Shown: positions 8,107-17,884, counted from the stretch's first letter. The stretch is DNA of 64,000 nt from Mycobacterium ahvazicum (GCF_900176255.2 NZ_FXEG02000002.1:1488001-1552000), one strand, 5' to 3'. Numbers and translations: made by a program. Notes: generated by a model not told the origin, from the sequence alone.

Positions 8107-9336
8107 ATGCGGGTGCTGTTGTCGACGTACGACACCCGCGGCGGTGTCGAACCACTGCTGGCAGTCGCGGTGCAGCTGCAGGCGCTCGGCGCCGAGGCCG
8201 TGGTGTGTGCGCCGCCCGACGACGAATTCGCCGAGCGGGCAGCCGCTTTCGGGATACCACTGGTGGGATTCGGTCCGCCGGTGCGCGCGATGACGACCGC
8301 CGCGGCGCAGTCGTCGGAGGCGGACGTGCGCGCGCATGTGCTGGGTCTGCTCGCCGCGCAGTTCGACACGGTCGCTGCCGCTGCGCAGGGCTGCGACGCG
8401 ATAGTGGCGACCGCCCTGGTGTGGACGGCGGCCGGCGCACGCTCGGTGGCCGACAAACTCGGCATCCATTACGTCTACGGCAGCTATCACCCGACCCACC
8501 TGCCGTCGCCGTATCACCCGCCGCCGGAGTTCGTGGGCCGGGCAATGGGGACCAGCGAGATCGACAACCGGATGATGTGGAACCACAACGCCCATAACGC
8601 CACTATGTTGTTCGGTCCGACGCTCAACAGTCACCGGGCCGCGATCGGCCTCGCCCCGGTGGACGACGTGCGCGGCTACGCCTACACCAACCGCCCGTGG
8701 CTGGCGGCCGACCCGACCTTAGGCCCCTGGCAGCCGCTCGCGGACCTGCACGTCGTGCAAACCGGCGCCTGGGTGCTGCCCGACGCGCGTCCCCTGCCGG
8801 CCGAGCTGGAGGAGTTCCTGGACGCCGGCACGCCACCGGTGTACCTGGGCTTCGGCAGCATGCCGCTGTGGGGTTCCAAGGATGTCGTCCCGATGGCGAT
8901 CGAGGCCATTCGCGCCCAGGGCAGGCGTGTGTTGCTTTCGCACGGCTGGGCCGAGCTGGTGCCGATCGACGACCGCGACGACTGCCTCGCCGTCGGTGAG
9001 GTCAACCAGCAAGCGCTGTTCGGGCGGGTGGCCGCCGTCGTGCACCACGGCGGCGCGGGCACGACGACGACGGCAGCGCGCGCCGGCGTGCCTCAGCTCG
9101 TGGTGCCGCAGGGGGCCGACCAGGTGTACTGGGCCTGCCGGGTGGCGGAGCTGGGCATCGGCACCGCCTGCGACGGTCCGACGCCGCCCCCGGGCTCGCT
9201 GCCGGCCGCGCTCGAGATGGTCCTGGCCGACGAAACCCGCGCCCGGGCGAACGCGGTGGCGGCCATGACCCGCGGCGACGGTGCGGCGGTGGCGGCGAAG
9301 TTGTTGCTCGACGCGGTGAGTCAGAACAGCCCTTAG
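8107..9336 (+). CDS. UGT/GT1-type glycosyltransferase
   Basis: The 409-residue protein is a two-domain GT-B enzyme. The N-terminus MRVLLSTYDTRGGVEPLLAVAVQL is the acceptor domain; the C-terminal donor-binding signature is HHGGAGTTTTAARAGVP followed by VVPQGADQ. It resembles the sterol/antibiotic/glycopeptidolipid glycosyltransferases of actinobacteria, which transfer a sugar from an NDP-sugar to a lipid or secondary metabolite. It is the last gene of the SDR-FadE-FadE-GT run and overlaps tail to tail by 4 nt with the convergent hydrolase. A role in glycosylating the product of this lipid cluster is inference only. Confidence 0.88.
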   Translation: MRVLLSTYDTRGGVEPLLAVAVQLQALGAEAVVCAPPDDEFAERAAAFGIPLVGFGPPVRAMTTAAAQSSEADVRAHVLGLLAAQFDTVAAAAQGCDAIVATALVWTAAGARSVADKLGIHYVYGSYHPTHLPSPYHPPPEFVGRAMGTSEIDNRMMWNHNAHNATMLFGPTLNSHRAAIGLAPVDDVRGYAYTNRPWLAADPTLGPWQPLADLHVVQTGAWVLPDARPLPAELEEFLDAGTPPVYLGFGSMPLWGSKDVVPMAIEAIRAQGRRVLLSHGWAELVPIDDRDDCLAVGEVNQQALFGRVAAVVHHGGAGTTTTAARAGVPQLVVPQGADQVYWACRVAELGIGTACDGPTPPPGSLPAALEMVLADETRARANAVAAMTRGDGAAVAAKLLLDAVSQNSP

Positions 9337-10082
9337 CGCGGCAGCGCCGAGGCGAAGAGCTCGGCCATCGCTCGCCAATGCCGCTCGGCCGCGGCCTCGT
9401 CATAGGGGGCGTTGTCCGGGACCGCGAAGCCGTGAGCCGCGGCGTACCACTCGATGGTGTGGCGCACACCGGCAGCCGTCAGCGCCTTGTCGAGCTGTTC
9501 GGCATGGTCGGTGGTGAACGACGCATCGTTCTCGGCGCCGCCGACGTAGACCGTGGCGGTCATCTTCTCGGCCAGCAGATGTGGGCTGTCCGCGGTGTCC
9601 GACACCAGGCCGCCGCCGTGGAAGGACGCCGCGGCCGCGACGCGGTCGGGAATCCGGCCGGCCACCAGCAGCGAGATGCGCCCGCCCATGCAGTAGCCGC
9701 ACACGCCGAAGCGCTCACCGGATACCTCGGGGCGGTCCGACAGGTAGTCGAAGAACGCGCGGCCGTCGCTGGTGATCTTGTCCGGCGTCAGGTTGCCGAT
9801 CATCGAAAACAGGCGCTTGCGTTCCTGTTCGTCGCCGAACACGCTGGCCATGTCGAACGGGGCCCAGCCGGCGTTGCGGTAGTACACGTCCGGTAACAGC
9901 ACCGTGTAACCGAATCCGGCCAGTTTGGCCGCCATCTGCTGGAAGGTGTCGCGCACGCCGCCGGCGTCGGGATACATGATCACGCCGGGGTGGGGGGCTT
10001 GGGTGTCTGGGCCCCCGGGGGTGAACAGGTGGACCGTGCAAGTCCCGTCGGCGGTGGTGATGGTGTCGGTGATGTTCGGCAT
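9333..10082 (-). CDS. Dienelactone hydrolase family protein (Rv2765 ortholog)
   Basis: The 249-residue alpha/beta hydrolase has the DLH nucleophile motif GVCGYCMGGR (Cys nucleophile), an acidic residue in AENDASF, and the catalytic His in YAAAHGFAVPD. The family hydrolyses dienelactones or related esters in the cytosol; the mycobacterial substrate is unknown. ATG 10082 gives a protein of family length; an in-frame longer version runs back through the divergent thyA promoter and is less likely. It lies divergent from thyA with 42 nt between the starts. Confidence 0.9.
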   Translation of the reverse strand: MPNITDTITTADGTCTVHLFTPGGPDTQAPHPGVIMYPDAGGVRDTFQQMAAKLAGFGYTVLLPDVYYRNAGWAPFDMASVFGDEQERKRLFSMIGNLTPDKITSDGRAFFDYLSDRPEVSGERFGVCGYCMGGRISLLVAGRIPDRVAAAASFHGGGLVSDTADSPHLLAEKMTATVYVGGAENDASFTTDHAEQLDKALTAAGVRHTIEWYAAAHGFAVPDNAPYDEAAAERHWRAMAELFASALPR

Positions 10083-10124
10083 GGCACCCGTTCTACTCCT
10101 GGGGTCTAGACGTAAGCTTTCCGC

Positions 10125-10925
10125 GTGCCGATCCCCACACCCTACGAGGACTTGCTGCGCCTGGTCCTCGAGACGGGTTCGGTCAAATCGGACCGCACCG
10201 GCACCGGAACCCGCAGCCTGTTCGGTCGGCAGTTGCGCTACGACCTCTCGGCCGGGTTCCCGCTGCTGACCACCAAGAAGGTCCACCTCAAATCGGTGAT
10301 CTACGAGTTGCTGTGGTTCCTGCGCGGCGACTCCAACGTCGGTTGGCTACAGCAGCACGGCGTCACGATCTGGGACGAATGGGCTAGCGACACAGGCGAT
10401 CTCGGACCCATCTACGGCGTGCAGTGGCGATCCTGGCCGACCCCGTCGGGTGAGCACATCGACCAGATCAGTGCCGCCCTGGAAATGCTGCGCACCGATC
10501 CGAACTCCCGGCGCAACATCGTTTCGGCCTGGAACGTCGGCGAAATCCCGCAGATGGCCCTGCCGCCGTGTCACGCGTTCTTCCAGTTCTACGTGGCCGG
10601 CGGGCGGCTGAGTTGCCAGCTTTACCAGCGCAGCGCGGACCTGTTCCTGGGTGTGCCGTTCAACATCGCCAGCTATGCGCTGCTGACCCACATGATGGCC
10701 GCCCAGGCCGGCTTGGGTGTCGGTGAGTTCGTCTGGACCGGCGGCGATTGCCACATCTATGACAACCACGTCGAGCAGGTGCGCACGCAGCTCAGTCGCG
10801 ATCCACGGCCGTACCCGGAACTTGTTCTAGCCCAACGGGATTCGATCTTCGACTACACCTACGACGACATTGTGGTGCGCAACTACGATCCGCACCCGGC
10901 GATCAAAGCTCCCGTCGCTGTATGA
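10125..10925 (+). CDS. thyA: Thymidylate synthase ThyA
   Basis: The 266-residue enzyme methylates dUMP to dTMP with methylenetetrahydrofolate. The active-site segment [12 protein letters not shown] holds the catalytic Cys; [15 protein letters not shown] and the D-N-H segment near the C-terminus (IYDNHVEQV) bind dUMP. Start is GTG 10125, preceded by TAAGCT (10113-10118) with a 6-nt gap and no SD, so the mRNA is probably leaderless. dfrA follows 49 nt after the stop, a normal pairing because ThyA produces the dihydrofolate that DfrA recycles. A second, unrelated thymidylate synthase (thyX) is also in this window. Confidence 0.97.
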   Translation: MPIPTPYEDLLRLVLETGSVKSDRTGTGTRSLFGRQLRYDLSAGFPLLTTKKVHLKSVIYELLWFLRGDSNVGWLQQHGVTIWDEWASDTGDLGPIYGVQWRSWPTPSGEHIDQISAALEMLRTDPNSRRNIVSAWNVGEIPQMALPPCHAFFQFYVAGGRLSCQLYQRSADLFLGVPFNIASYALLTHMMAAQAGLGVGEFVWTGGDCHIYDNHVEQVRTQLSRDPRPYPELVLAQRDSIFDYTYDDIVVRNYDPHPAIKAPVAV

Positions 10926-10974
10926 CTCGCGCCGACGACGATGCAAAGCGAAGCGATGAGGAGGAGTGGCGCGC

Positions 10975-11460
10975 TTGACCACCGTCGGCATGGTGTGGGC
11001 TCAGTCCACATCCGGTGTCATCGGCCGCAACGGCGACATCCCCTGGAACGTCCCCGAAGACCTGGCCCGCTTCAAGCAGGTGACCGTGGGCCACACCGTG
11101 GTGATGGGCCGGCTGACCTGGGACTCGTTGCCGGCCAGGGTGCGCCCGCTGCCCGGCCGCCGCAATATCGTGTTGTCCCGCCGCAGCGACTTCGTCGCCG
11201 AGGGAGCCGACGTGGTTGACTCCCTTTCCGGGGCCCTGACCGACCCCGAAGCCTGGGTGATCGGCGGTGCCGAGATCTATCGGCTCGCGCTGCCGCACGC
11301 CACCCGTTGTGAAGTCACCGAGATCGAGATCGACCTGATCCGCGAGGACGAGGACGCGATGGCGCCGGTGCTCGACGAGACATGGCTCGGCGAGACGGGG
11401 GAATGGCAGGTCAGCCGCTCTGGGCTGCGGTATCGGTTTCACAGCTATCGTCGGTCCTGA
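10975..11460 (+). CDS. dfrA: Dihydrofolate reductase DfrA
   Basis: The 161-residue enzyme reduces dihydrofolate with NADPH. It shows [26 protein letters not shown] (folate pocket), [15 protein letters not shown] (NADPH binding) and VIGGAEIY. I chose TTG 10975: AGGAGG (10959-10964) is 10 nt upstream of it, whereas the in-frame GTG at 10966 is only 1 nt from that SD, and the mycobacterial family begins next to VGxxWAQ. It lies immediately downstream of thyA in the same direction. Confidence 0.95.
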   Translation: MTTVGMVWAQSTSGVIGRNGDIPWNVPEDLARFKQVTVGHTVVMGRLTWDSLPARVRPLPGRRNIVLSRRSDFVAEGADVVDSLSGALTDPEAWVIGGAEIYRLALPHATRCEVTEIEIDLIREDEDAMAPVLDETWLGETGEWQVSRSGLRYRFHSYRRS

Positions 11461-11515
11461 CCGCTCGCCTCGGCGCTAGGCGGTGTACGGAATTTCCAGG
11501 GAGGGGAAATTGGCA

Positions 11516-12211
11516 GTGATCACCGAACCCACAACGGCGTTTGCCCGCAAGTGGATGGGCTATGACTCGGCCGCGGTCGATGCGCACATCGAGATGTTGA
11601 CCACCAAGCAGAATCTGCTGTTCAACGACGTCGAGAGCCTGCGGGCCCGGTTGAAGGACTCCGGCGAGGAAGCGGCCGCGCTGCGCAAGGAGGTCGCGGC
11701 GCTCACCGACACCTCGCCCGCGCCGCACGCGATGCAACAGCGAATGGCAAAGATGCTGAGCCGCGCCGTCGAGGAGATTTCCGAGATGCAGGCCGAGGCA
11801 CGAGCCGAGGCGGAGGCGCTGATCAGCGCGGCCGAAGCGGAAATCGAGGCCGAGCAACGAAAGCACCGCGAGGTGTTGGCGGATTTTGCCGCGCAGCAAA
11901 AGGCCATGGAAGCCGAATACCGCGAAACCAGGGAAACGCTCGAGGCCGAACTGGCCGGCATGCGCGACGATGCCCACAAGGCGCGTGAGCAGCTGCTTGC
12001 CGACGCCAAGGAGCGAATCGACCGCGATCGTGAGCAGGCGCGGCGCGCGGTGAACGCCGCGACCGACCGGCGGATCAAGGTGCTGGAACAACTGATGGGC
12101 GTCTACCGCGACCTGGAATCGGTTCCGGCGGCACTCGAGGCGGCATACCACGAACAGAAGAATCCGCCGGACAGCACCGGCGCGGCGGACGAGAAGGTCA
12201 GCACGGGGTGA
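11516..12211 (+). CDS. DivIVA-like coiled-coil protein
   Basis: The protein of about 231 residues starts with a DivIVA-type segment (FARKWMGYDSAAVDAHIEML), followed by a long Ala/Glu/Arg-rich coiled coil (about residues 40-200) with heptad-like runs of KAREQL and AEAEALI. Such proteins assemble at the membrane or poles and organise wall synthesis or division. Specific function unknown. GTG 11516 has GGGAGGGG 9 nt upstream; TTG 11510 is in frame but too close to that SD. It is followed by the YcaQ-like gene after 41 nt. Confidence 0.8.
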   Translation: MITEPTTAFARKWMGYDSAAVDAHIEMLTTKQNLLFNDVESLRARLKDSGEEAAALRKEVAALTDTSPAPHAMQQRMAKMLSRAVEEISEMQAEARAEAEALISAAEAEIEAEQRKHREVLADFAAQQKAMEAEYRETRETLEAELAGMRDDAHKAREQLLADAKERIDRDREQARRAVNAATDRRIKVLEQLMGVYRDLESVPAALEAAYHEQKNPPDSTGAADEKVSTG

Positions 12212-12252
12212 GCCTTCGCTGAAGGTGACCGGTCGACCGGTATTCTCGGCGC

Positions 12253-13479
12253 GTGTCGATCAGGAGGCTGACCGCCGCGCAGGCACGGCGGATAGCCGTT
12301 GCGGCCCAAGGGTTTACCGAGCCGCGACCCGGCGGCGCGATCACCCGCGCTCACCTGCGTCGGCTGATCTCGAGAATCCAAGTGCTGCAACTGGATTCAG
12401 TCTCCGTGGCGGTGCGCGCCCACTACGCGCCGGTGTTCAGCCGGCTCGGCCCCTACGATCGCGACGTGCTCGACGGTGCCGCCTGGGGGCCGCGCTCGTC
12501 GCGGTTGCTCGCCGAGTACTGGGCGCACGAGGCCGCGCTGATGGCCGTCGAGGACTGGCCGCTGCTGCGCTGGCGGATGCGCCACTACCGGCACGGCCGG
12601 TGGGGTACCCACATCGTCAAGGCGAACCCGGAGCTCGCCGACAAGATCGTCGAGGCGGTCACCGAACTCGGGCCCAGCACCGCCGGACAGATCGAGGCTC
12701 ATCTCGAGGCGGAAACAGCTGGCCCGCGGGGAAGTTGGTGGGGCACTCGCAGCGACACCAAGTGGGTAGCCGAGGCGCTGTTCGCCTCCGGGGTGCTCAC
12801 CACGGCCACCCGGGTCGGGTTCGCCCGCCACTACGACCTGGTGGAACGGGTGCTGCCGGCCAGTGTGCTGGCCCGCGAGGTCGACGACGCCGAAGCCATC
12901 CGCGAGCTCAGCCTGCGCGCGGCGACCGCGCTGGGCGTGGCCACCGAGGCCGACATCCGCGACTACTTCCGGCTGTCCGCGCAGCAGGTCAAACCGGCGA
13001 TCGCCGAGCTGGCCGCGGCCGGCGAGGTCGAGCGGGTCGAGGTCGACGGCTGGTCCGCGCCCGCATATCTGCACGCCGGCCGCGCCGTGCCCCGACAGGA
13101 TCGCGGCACCGCGCTGCTGTGCCCGTTCGACCCGTTGATCTTCTTCCGGCCCCGGGTCCAGCGGCTGTTCAATTTCCACTACCGCATCGAGATCTACACC
13201 CCGGCAGCCAAGCGGAAGTACGGCTATTACGTGTGGCCGCTGCTGGTGGACGGTCAGCTGATGGCGCGGGTGGACCTCAAGGCCGATCGCACCGCCGACA
13301 CGCTGCGGGTGGTGGGGGCGTTCGGCGAGCCCTCCGAAGCCGATCGAGCCCCGCGCGCCCGGGTGGCCGCCGCACTGGCCGGCGAGCTGGAGTCGATGGC
13401 GTCATGGCTTGGCCTGGGCGGGATTACGGTCTCGAGCCGCGGCGACTTGGCCACGGAACTGCGCAAGCGGATCAGCTGA
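12253..13479 (+). CDS. YcaQ/AlkZ-like winged-helix DNA glycosylase
   Basis: The 408-residue protein belongs to the HTH_42 family (YcaQ). The catalytic motif in the N-terminal winged helix is Gln46-Leu47-Asp48 (VLQLDSVSV), the Q-x-D form of the YcaQ-like branch, rather than the Q-x-Q of AlkZ. Members excise bulky alkylated bases, including interstrand crosslinks, and lie in the cytosol/nucleoid. GTG 12253 is 6 nt downstream of TATTCT (12241-12246), which suggests a leaderless message. The stop TGA overlaps the ATG of hsdM, linking it transcriptionally to the methyltransferase genes. Confidence 0.85.
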   Translation: MSIRRLTAAQARRIAVAAQGFTEPRPGGAITRAHLRRLISRIQVLQLDSVSVAVRAHYAPVFSRLGPYDRDVLDGAAWGPRSSRLLAEYWAHEAALMAVEDWPLLRWRMRHYRHGRWGTHIVKANPELADKIVEAVTELGPSTAGQIEAHLEAETAGPRGSWWGTRSDTKWVAEALFASGVLTTATRVGFARHYDLVERVLPASVLAREVDDAEAIRELSLRAATALGVATEADIRDYFRLSAQQVKPAIAELAAAGEVERVEVDGWSAPAYLHAGRAVPRQDRGTALLCPFDPLIFFRPRVQRLFNFHYRIEIYTPAAKRKYGYYVWPLLVDGQLMARVDLKADRTADTLRVVGAFGEPSEADRAPRARVAAALAGELESMASWLGLGGITVSSRGDLATELRKRIS

Positions 13480-14861
13480 TGACGTCGTCCAAGGAGCTCA
13501 GAGCAACGCTGTGGAAAGCGGCTGACAAGTTGCGCGGATCCCTGTCGTCCGGTCAGTACAAGGACGTTGTGCTCGGGCTGGTGTTTTTGAAGTACATCTC
13601 CGCGTCGCACTGGAATACCTTGGTGGACAACGCGAAATCCCCTGGCATCGGTCGGGTCGCCGACAACGCGATGGGCGCGGTGATGGCGGCAAACCCGGCC
13701 CTGGCCGGACTGTTGCCGCGGATCTATGAGGACCTCGACCAGCGCCGGCTCGGCGAGCTGGTCGAGCTGTTGGAGAACGCGCGGTTGGTTGGCCCGGGCC
13801 CTCGGGACCTGATGGGGGAGGTCTACGAGTACTTCCTGGGCAATTTCGCGCGAGCAGAAGGGAAACGGGGTGGTGAGTTCTTCACCCCGCCCAGCGTGGT
13901 GCGGCTGATCGTGCAGGTGCTGGAACCGGTGCGCGGGCGGGTGTACGACCCGTGCTGCGGCTCCGGCGGCATGTTCGTGCAGACCGAGAATTTCATCGCC
14001 GCCCGCGACGGCGACCCCAACGACGTCCGCATCTACGGTCAGGAGGGCGTCGAGCAGACCTGGCGAATCGCGAAGTTGAACCTCGCTATTCACGGCATCG
14101 ACAACGCGGGCCTGGCCCACGGTGACACGTTCGTCGAAGACCTGCACTGCGGCGTGCGCATGGACTACGTGATGGCCAATCCGCCGTTCAACATCAAGGA
14201 TTGGGCCCGCGACGAGCACGATCCGCGCTGGCGCTTCGGTGTTCCCGCGGCCGGCAACGCCAACTTCGCCTGGATTCAGCACATCCTGGCCAAGTTGGCG
14301 CCGGGGGGTCAGGCCGGGGTGGTGATGGCAAACGGCTCGATGTCGTCGAATGTGGCCGGGGAGGGCGACATTCGCGCGCGGATCGTCGACGCCGACCTGG
14401 TGTCCTGCATGATCGCACTGCCCGCTCAGTTGTTTCGCAGCACCGGAATACCGGTGTGCCTGTGGTTCTTTGCGATGGATAAAGGTGATCGGTCGGGGCA
14501 GGTGCTGTTCATCGACGCGCGCGGGCTCGGCTATCTCGTCGATCGGGCGGAACGCGCGCTGACCGACGACGAGGTCGTCCGGATTAGCGGCACCTACCAC
14601 GCCTGGTGCGGGTCGTCGTCGGCGAAAGATGTTGTATACGACGATATTCCGGGATTTTGCAAATCCGCTTCGCTGGAAGACATCGCCGCCGCCGGTTACC
14701 TGCTGACACCGGGGCGCTACGTCGGTACACCGGCGACCGCCGAGGACGCGGAGCCGCCCGACGAGAAGATCGCCCGGCTGACCCGGGACCTATTGGTGGC
14801 GCTGGATGAATCCGCGCGAATGGAAATGGTGCTGCGAGAACAGGTGCGTCGCCTGTGCTGA
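13479..14861 (+). CDS. hsdM: Type I DNA methyltransferase subunit HsdM
   Basis: The 460-residue N6-adenine methylase has the N-terminal HsdM helical domain (SSKELRATLWKAADKLRGS), the SAM-binding motif I DPCCGSGGMF (about residue 159) and catalytic motif IV NPPF (about residue 234). It is shorter than the 540-residue M. tuberculosis HsdM, the difference lying mainly at the C-terminus. With HsdS it forms a sequence-specific methyltransferase. The ATG overlaps the upstream stop (TGATG) and hsdS starts inside its last codons, so the three genes are coupled. No HsdR is encoded in the window. Confidence 0.93.
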   Translation: MTSSKELRATLWKAADKLRGSLSSGQYKDVVLGLVFLKYISASHWNTLVDNAKSPGIGRVADNAMGAVMAANPALAGLLPRIYEDLDQRRLGELVELLENARLVGPGPRDLMGEVYEYFLGNFARAEGKRGGEFFTPPSVVRLIVQVLEPVRGRVYDPCCGSGGMFVQTENFIAARDGDPNDVRIYGQEGVEQTWRIAKLNLAIHGIDNAGLAHGDTFVEDLHCGVRMDYVMANPPFNIKDWARDEHDPRWRFGVPAAGNANFAWIQHILAKLAPGGQAGVVMANGSMSSNVAGEGDIRARIVDADLVSCMIALPAQLFRSTGIPVCLWFFAMDKGDRSGQVLFIDARGLGYLVDRAERALTDDEVVRISGTYHAWCGSSSAKDVVYDDIPGFCKSASLEDIAAAGYLLTPGRYVGTPATAEDAEPPDEKIARLTRDLLVALDESARMEMVLREQVRRLC

Positions 14862-15943
14862 ACGCGACGCTGGGCGAGTATCTCGACTTCCGCTCCGGAA
14901 GCGGCGCGCCGGCCCGGGTGCCCGGCGGGCGGTTTCCCGTCTACGGTGCCAACGGCGCGATCGGGTACGCGGCGCAGTCCAACGCGAGTGGCCCACTGAT
15001 CGTGCTCGGTCGCGTCGGGTCGTATTGCGGCAGTGTGCGTTACTGCGACTCCGATGCGTGGGTCACCGACAACGCGCTGGTGTGCCGGGCCAAAGAGCCT
15101 GCCGAGACCCGCTACTGGTATTACGCGTTACAGACCTGCCGGCTCGGCGATCATCGGGCCGGGTCGGGCCAGCCCCTGCTCAATCAGGCGATTCTGCGCG
15201 ACGTTTCGGTGCGGACCGTTCCCGGACGCCAACGCCAGCGGATCGCCGCACTACTCGGCGCCTTCGACGACAAAGTGGCGTCCAACGAACGCGTGATCAA
15301 CGCCGCCGAGCGGCTGATGCTGGGCCTTGTCGAGCCGATCGGTGACCACATACCGCTGTCGAAACTGGCGCAACTATCCACGGTCGTTCGCAAACCGCGT
15401 CAATTCGACGGCTTCGTAGCGCATTTCAGTCTTCCGGCGTTCGACGACGGCGCCACTGCACGGCGCGTCGAGCGGGCGACGGTGAAAAGCGACAAGTTCG
15501 TGTTGTCGCAACCGTGCGTGTTGTTCGCCAAGCTCAACCCGCGGATTCCGCGTATCTGGAATGTCGTGCAGTTGCCTTGCGAAATGGCGTTGGCGAGTAT
15601 GGAATTCGCCGTGCTCACTCCCGACGGCGTCGATACCTCGGCGCTGTGGGCCGCGGTGGGGCAACCCGACGTCTCGCATCGACTGCAGCAACAGGCCGCC
15701 GGAACCTCGCCCAGTCACCAACGCATCCAGCCGCGAGACCTGACCGATGTCGAGGTGCGCGACGTTCGGCGCCTGAGCGCCGATGCGGCACAGACGATCA
15801 CCGCTGCGGGCGCGCTGTGCCATGCGCGACGTGCCGAGTCGGCAAGGCTGGAAGCATTTCGTGATGCGTTGCTGCCGTTGCTGATAACGGGGGTAATAAA
15901 ACCAGAAGTCAATGCCCACGCAACTCACAGGTTGTCGACATAA
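14855..15943 (+). CDS. hsdS: Type I specificity subunit HsdS
   Basis: The 362-residue protein shows two target-recognition domains. The first begins LGEYLDFRSGSG and ends at the conserved coiled-coil spacer RQRQRIAALLGAFDDKVASNERVINAAERL. The second begins IPLSKLAQLS and is followed by a second helical segment (AESARLEAFRDALLPLLITG). This is the usual two-TRD layout for a bipartite recognition site, so it appears complete. GTG 14855 overlaps hsdM by 7 nt. The recognition sequence cannot be deduced by eye. Confidence 0.9.
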   Translation: MLNATLGEYLDFRSGSGAPARVPGGRFPVYGANGAIGYAAQSNASGPLIVLGRVGSYCGSVRYCDSDAWVTDNALVCRAKEPAETRYWYYALQTCRLGDHRAGSGQPLLNQAILRDVSVRTVPGRQRQRIAALLGAFDDKVASNERVINAAERLMLGLVEPIGDHIPLSKLAQLSTVVRKPRQFDGFVAHFSLPAFDDGATARRVERATVKSDKFVLSQPCVLFAKLNPRIPRIWNVVQLPCEMALASMEFAVLTPDGVDTSALWAAVGQPDVSHRLQQQAAGTSPSHQRIQPRDLTDVEVRDVRRLSADAAQTITAAGALCHARRAESARLEAFRDALLPLLITGVIKPEVNAHATHRLST

Positions 15944-16309
15944 ATCGCCCTTACGCTGGAATACATCACTGACGTCGCCTCGTCGGGAGGGGACACGTGG
16001 TCGTTCCGAGAGGAGGGGCAGATGTCGAGTTGCATCGCACGCCAAGGGGGCAGATGTCGAGTTGCATCGCACGCCAAGGGGGCGGCGGCGCCGGGGGCCG
16101 CGTTCTCGGCGGTGGCGGGAGCGGTGGGTGGTTATAGCAACCTGCTGGCGGAGAGATCGCCTGCATCGCATAGCCTTTGGCACTACGGAAGTCAATCAAC
16201 TCGCATGTCACCCACGCCGGAGAGTTGCGAAGCGATCCCGTGGGCAATTAATCATGCAGCGGAAATAGCCGTGCGCTGCAGGCGATCTCACACATGCCAG
16301 GGGCGGCGT
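15944..16309. other. Intergenic region between hsdS and the MFS gene
   Basis: These 366 nt hold the direct repeat described at 16015-16083 and no convincing gene. An open frame joins on to the MFS gene from 16022 but includes the repeat and looks non-coding. M. tuberculosis has vapBC toxin-antitoxin genes close to its hsd genes; I see no remnant of them here. Confidence 0.6.
16015..16083. repeat. Tandem direct repeat, 32-bp period
   Basis: Bases 16015-16051 are identical to 16047-16083, giving about 2.2 copies of a 32-bp unit containing CAGATGTCGAGTTGCATCGC. The unit length is not a multiple of three and the repeat is intergenic. It could vary in copy number between strains. Confidence 0.9.
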
Positions 16310-17884
16310 GTGAACTTTCGCATTGATGCGCGCCAGGTCGCTCCGAAGAATCGGGTCCTGGTTGTGGCAATCGTGGCTTCGATGGTCACCTTTCTCGACG
16401 GCAACATCATCAACTTGGCCCTGCCCGCCACAGCGCACGAACTCGGCGGGGGCTTGACGCTGCAGCAGTGGATTGTCGACGGCTATTTGCTGGCGCTCGC
16501 GGTGGCGATTCTGCCGGGCGGCTCTCTTTCCGATTTGTTCGGGCGACTGCCGATGCTGCGCGTCGGCTTGGTGACTTTCGCGCTGGGTACGGCCCTGGCG
16601 GTCGTTGCCGCGTGGCCGGCGATGCTGATCGTCGCTCGGCTTGTCCAAGGTCTGGGCGGTGCGTTGCTGGTCCCGGGTTCGCTAGCCCTGATCAATTCCA
16701 CCTTCGACCGCACCGAACGTCCCGCCGCCATCGGAGCGTGGACCGCCTGGACCAGCACGATCTTCGCGCTGGGCCCGGTGCTCGGAGGACTGGCCGTCGA
16801 CTACCTCGGCTGGCGGTGGATTTACTTCCTGCTGATGGTGCCCGCCATCGTTGCGTTCGCGCTGACATACTGGCTGCGCCCGACACCGCGTCCCGTCGAA
16901 CGCGCCCGCGTTGACTTCGCCGGTGCTGCGTTGACCGCGATCGGGCTCGGCGCCATCGTGTACGCGCTCATCGAGTCCAATCGGGGCGGCTGGAGCAACC
17001 CCTTGGTCGCGACCCTATTAGCGGTGGGTGTCGCGGCGCTGCTCGCGTTTGTGGCCTGGGAGCGTCGCGCCCCGCAACCGATGGTGCCGCTGAAACTATT
17101 CGCCATGCGCAACTTCGCCGGGGCCAATCTGGCGACCGCATTCATTTACGGCGGCCTGACGCTGGGTTCCATCGCCATGGCGCTATATCTACAAGAGGTT
17201 GCGGGTTATTCAGCCCTGCTGGCGGGTCTGATCACTCTGCCCACTCCCGTTGCGTCGATGCTGTTCGCCCGCCGGGTGGGCAACGCCGCTGCGCGTGTCG
17301 GCCCGCGGATCTTCCTGACCGGTGGCCCGGTGTTGGCCGCGATCGGACTGCTGACGATCTGCCCTTCCGGTCATCATTTCGATTTCCTCACAAACCTGCT
17401 GCCGGGCCGGCTGATGCTGGCTGCCGGGTTGGTCCTCACCATCACGCCGCTGAGCTCGGTCATCTTGGTTTCGGTTGAGCCCGTCCACAGCGGAATCGCG
17501 GCAGCGATCCAAAACGCGGTAGGTCGGACTTCCGCGTTGACCGCCGTGGCGTGCCTGGGGGTAATCACCGCAGGCCCACTGAACAACGCCGGTTTCACCC
17601 GGCTACTGGAGGTTTCGGCATTGCTGTATCTCGCGGGCGCCGTCGTCGCTGCGATGGCCGTCGCCAACCCGGCAGTGCCCGCTGAACCGATCACCGAGAA
17701 GCTGCCCCTCGGGGACACCGCGGGCGAAACGCCCACGCCCGTCTGGCCGACCGCACCCGAACCGCAGCGGCCGCCGCGGCTTCGGGTCGGGCACGCGATG
17801 AAAAGAACGCTCGGCCCGATGCCCCTGCGAGCGCATCTGCGCCACGTCACGCGGTATGCCGAACCCTCCGACGAGCTGTCCTGA
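16310..17884 (+). CDS. MFS multidrug exporter, DHA2 (14-TM, EmrB/QacA) family
   Basis: The 524-residue membrane protein starts with a short cytoplasmic leader and TM1 ending [20 protein letters not shown]. It has the motif-A loop [17 protein letters not shown] and motif C-like stretch [21 protein letters not shown], diagnostic of DHA2 drug:H+ antiporters. About 14 hydrophobic segments run to residue about 465, followed by a Pro/Arg-rich cytoplasmic tail. I chose GTG 16310, with AGGGGCG just upstream; the longer open frame runs through the 32-bp repeat. Substrate unknown. Confidence 0.88.
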   Translation: MNFRIDARQVAPKNRVLVVAIVASMVTFLDGNIINLALPATAHELGGGLTLQQWIVDGYLLALAVAILPGGSLSDLFGRLPMLRVGLVTFALGTALAVVAAWPAMLIVARLVQGLGGALLVPGSLALINSTFDRTERPAAIGAWTAWTSTIFALGPVLGGLAVDYLGWRWIYFLLMVPAIVAFALTYWLRPTPRPVERARVDFAGAALTAIGLGAIVYALIESNRGGWSNPLVATLLAVGVAALLAFVAWERRAPQPMVPLKLFAMRNFAGANLATAFIYGGLTLGSIAMALYLQEVAGYSALLAGLITLPTPVASMLFARRVGNAAARVGPRIFLTGGPVLAAIGLLTICPSGHHFDFLTNLLPGRLMLAAGLVLTITPLSSVILVSVEPVHSGIAAAIQNAVGRTSALTAVACLGVITAGPLNNAGFTRLLEVSALLYLAGAVVAAMAVANPAVPAEPITEKLPLGDTAGETPTPVWPTAPEPQRPPRLRVGHAMKRTLGPMPLRAHLRHVTRYAEPSDELS

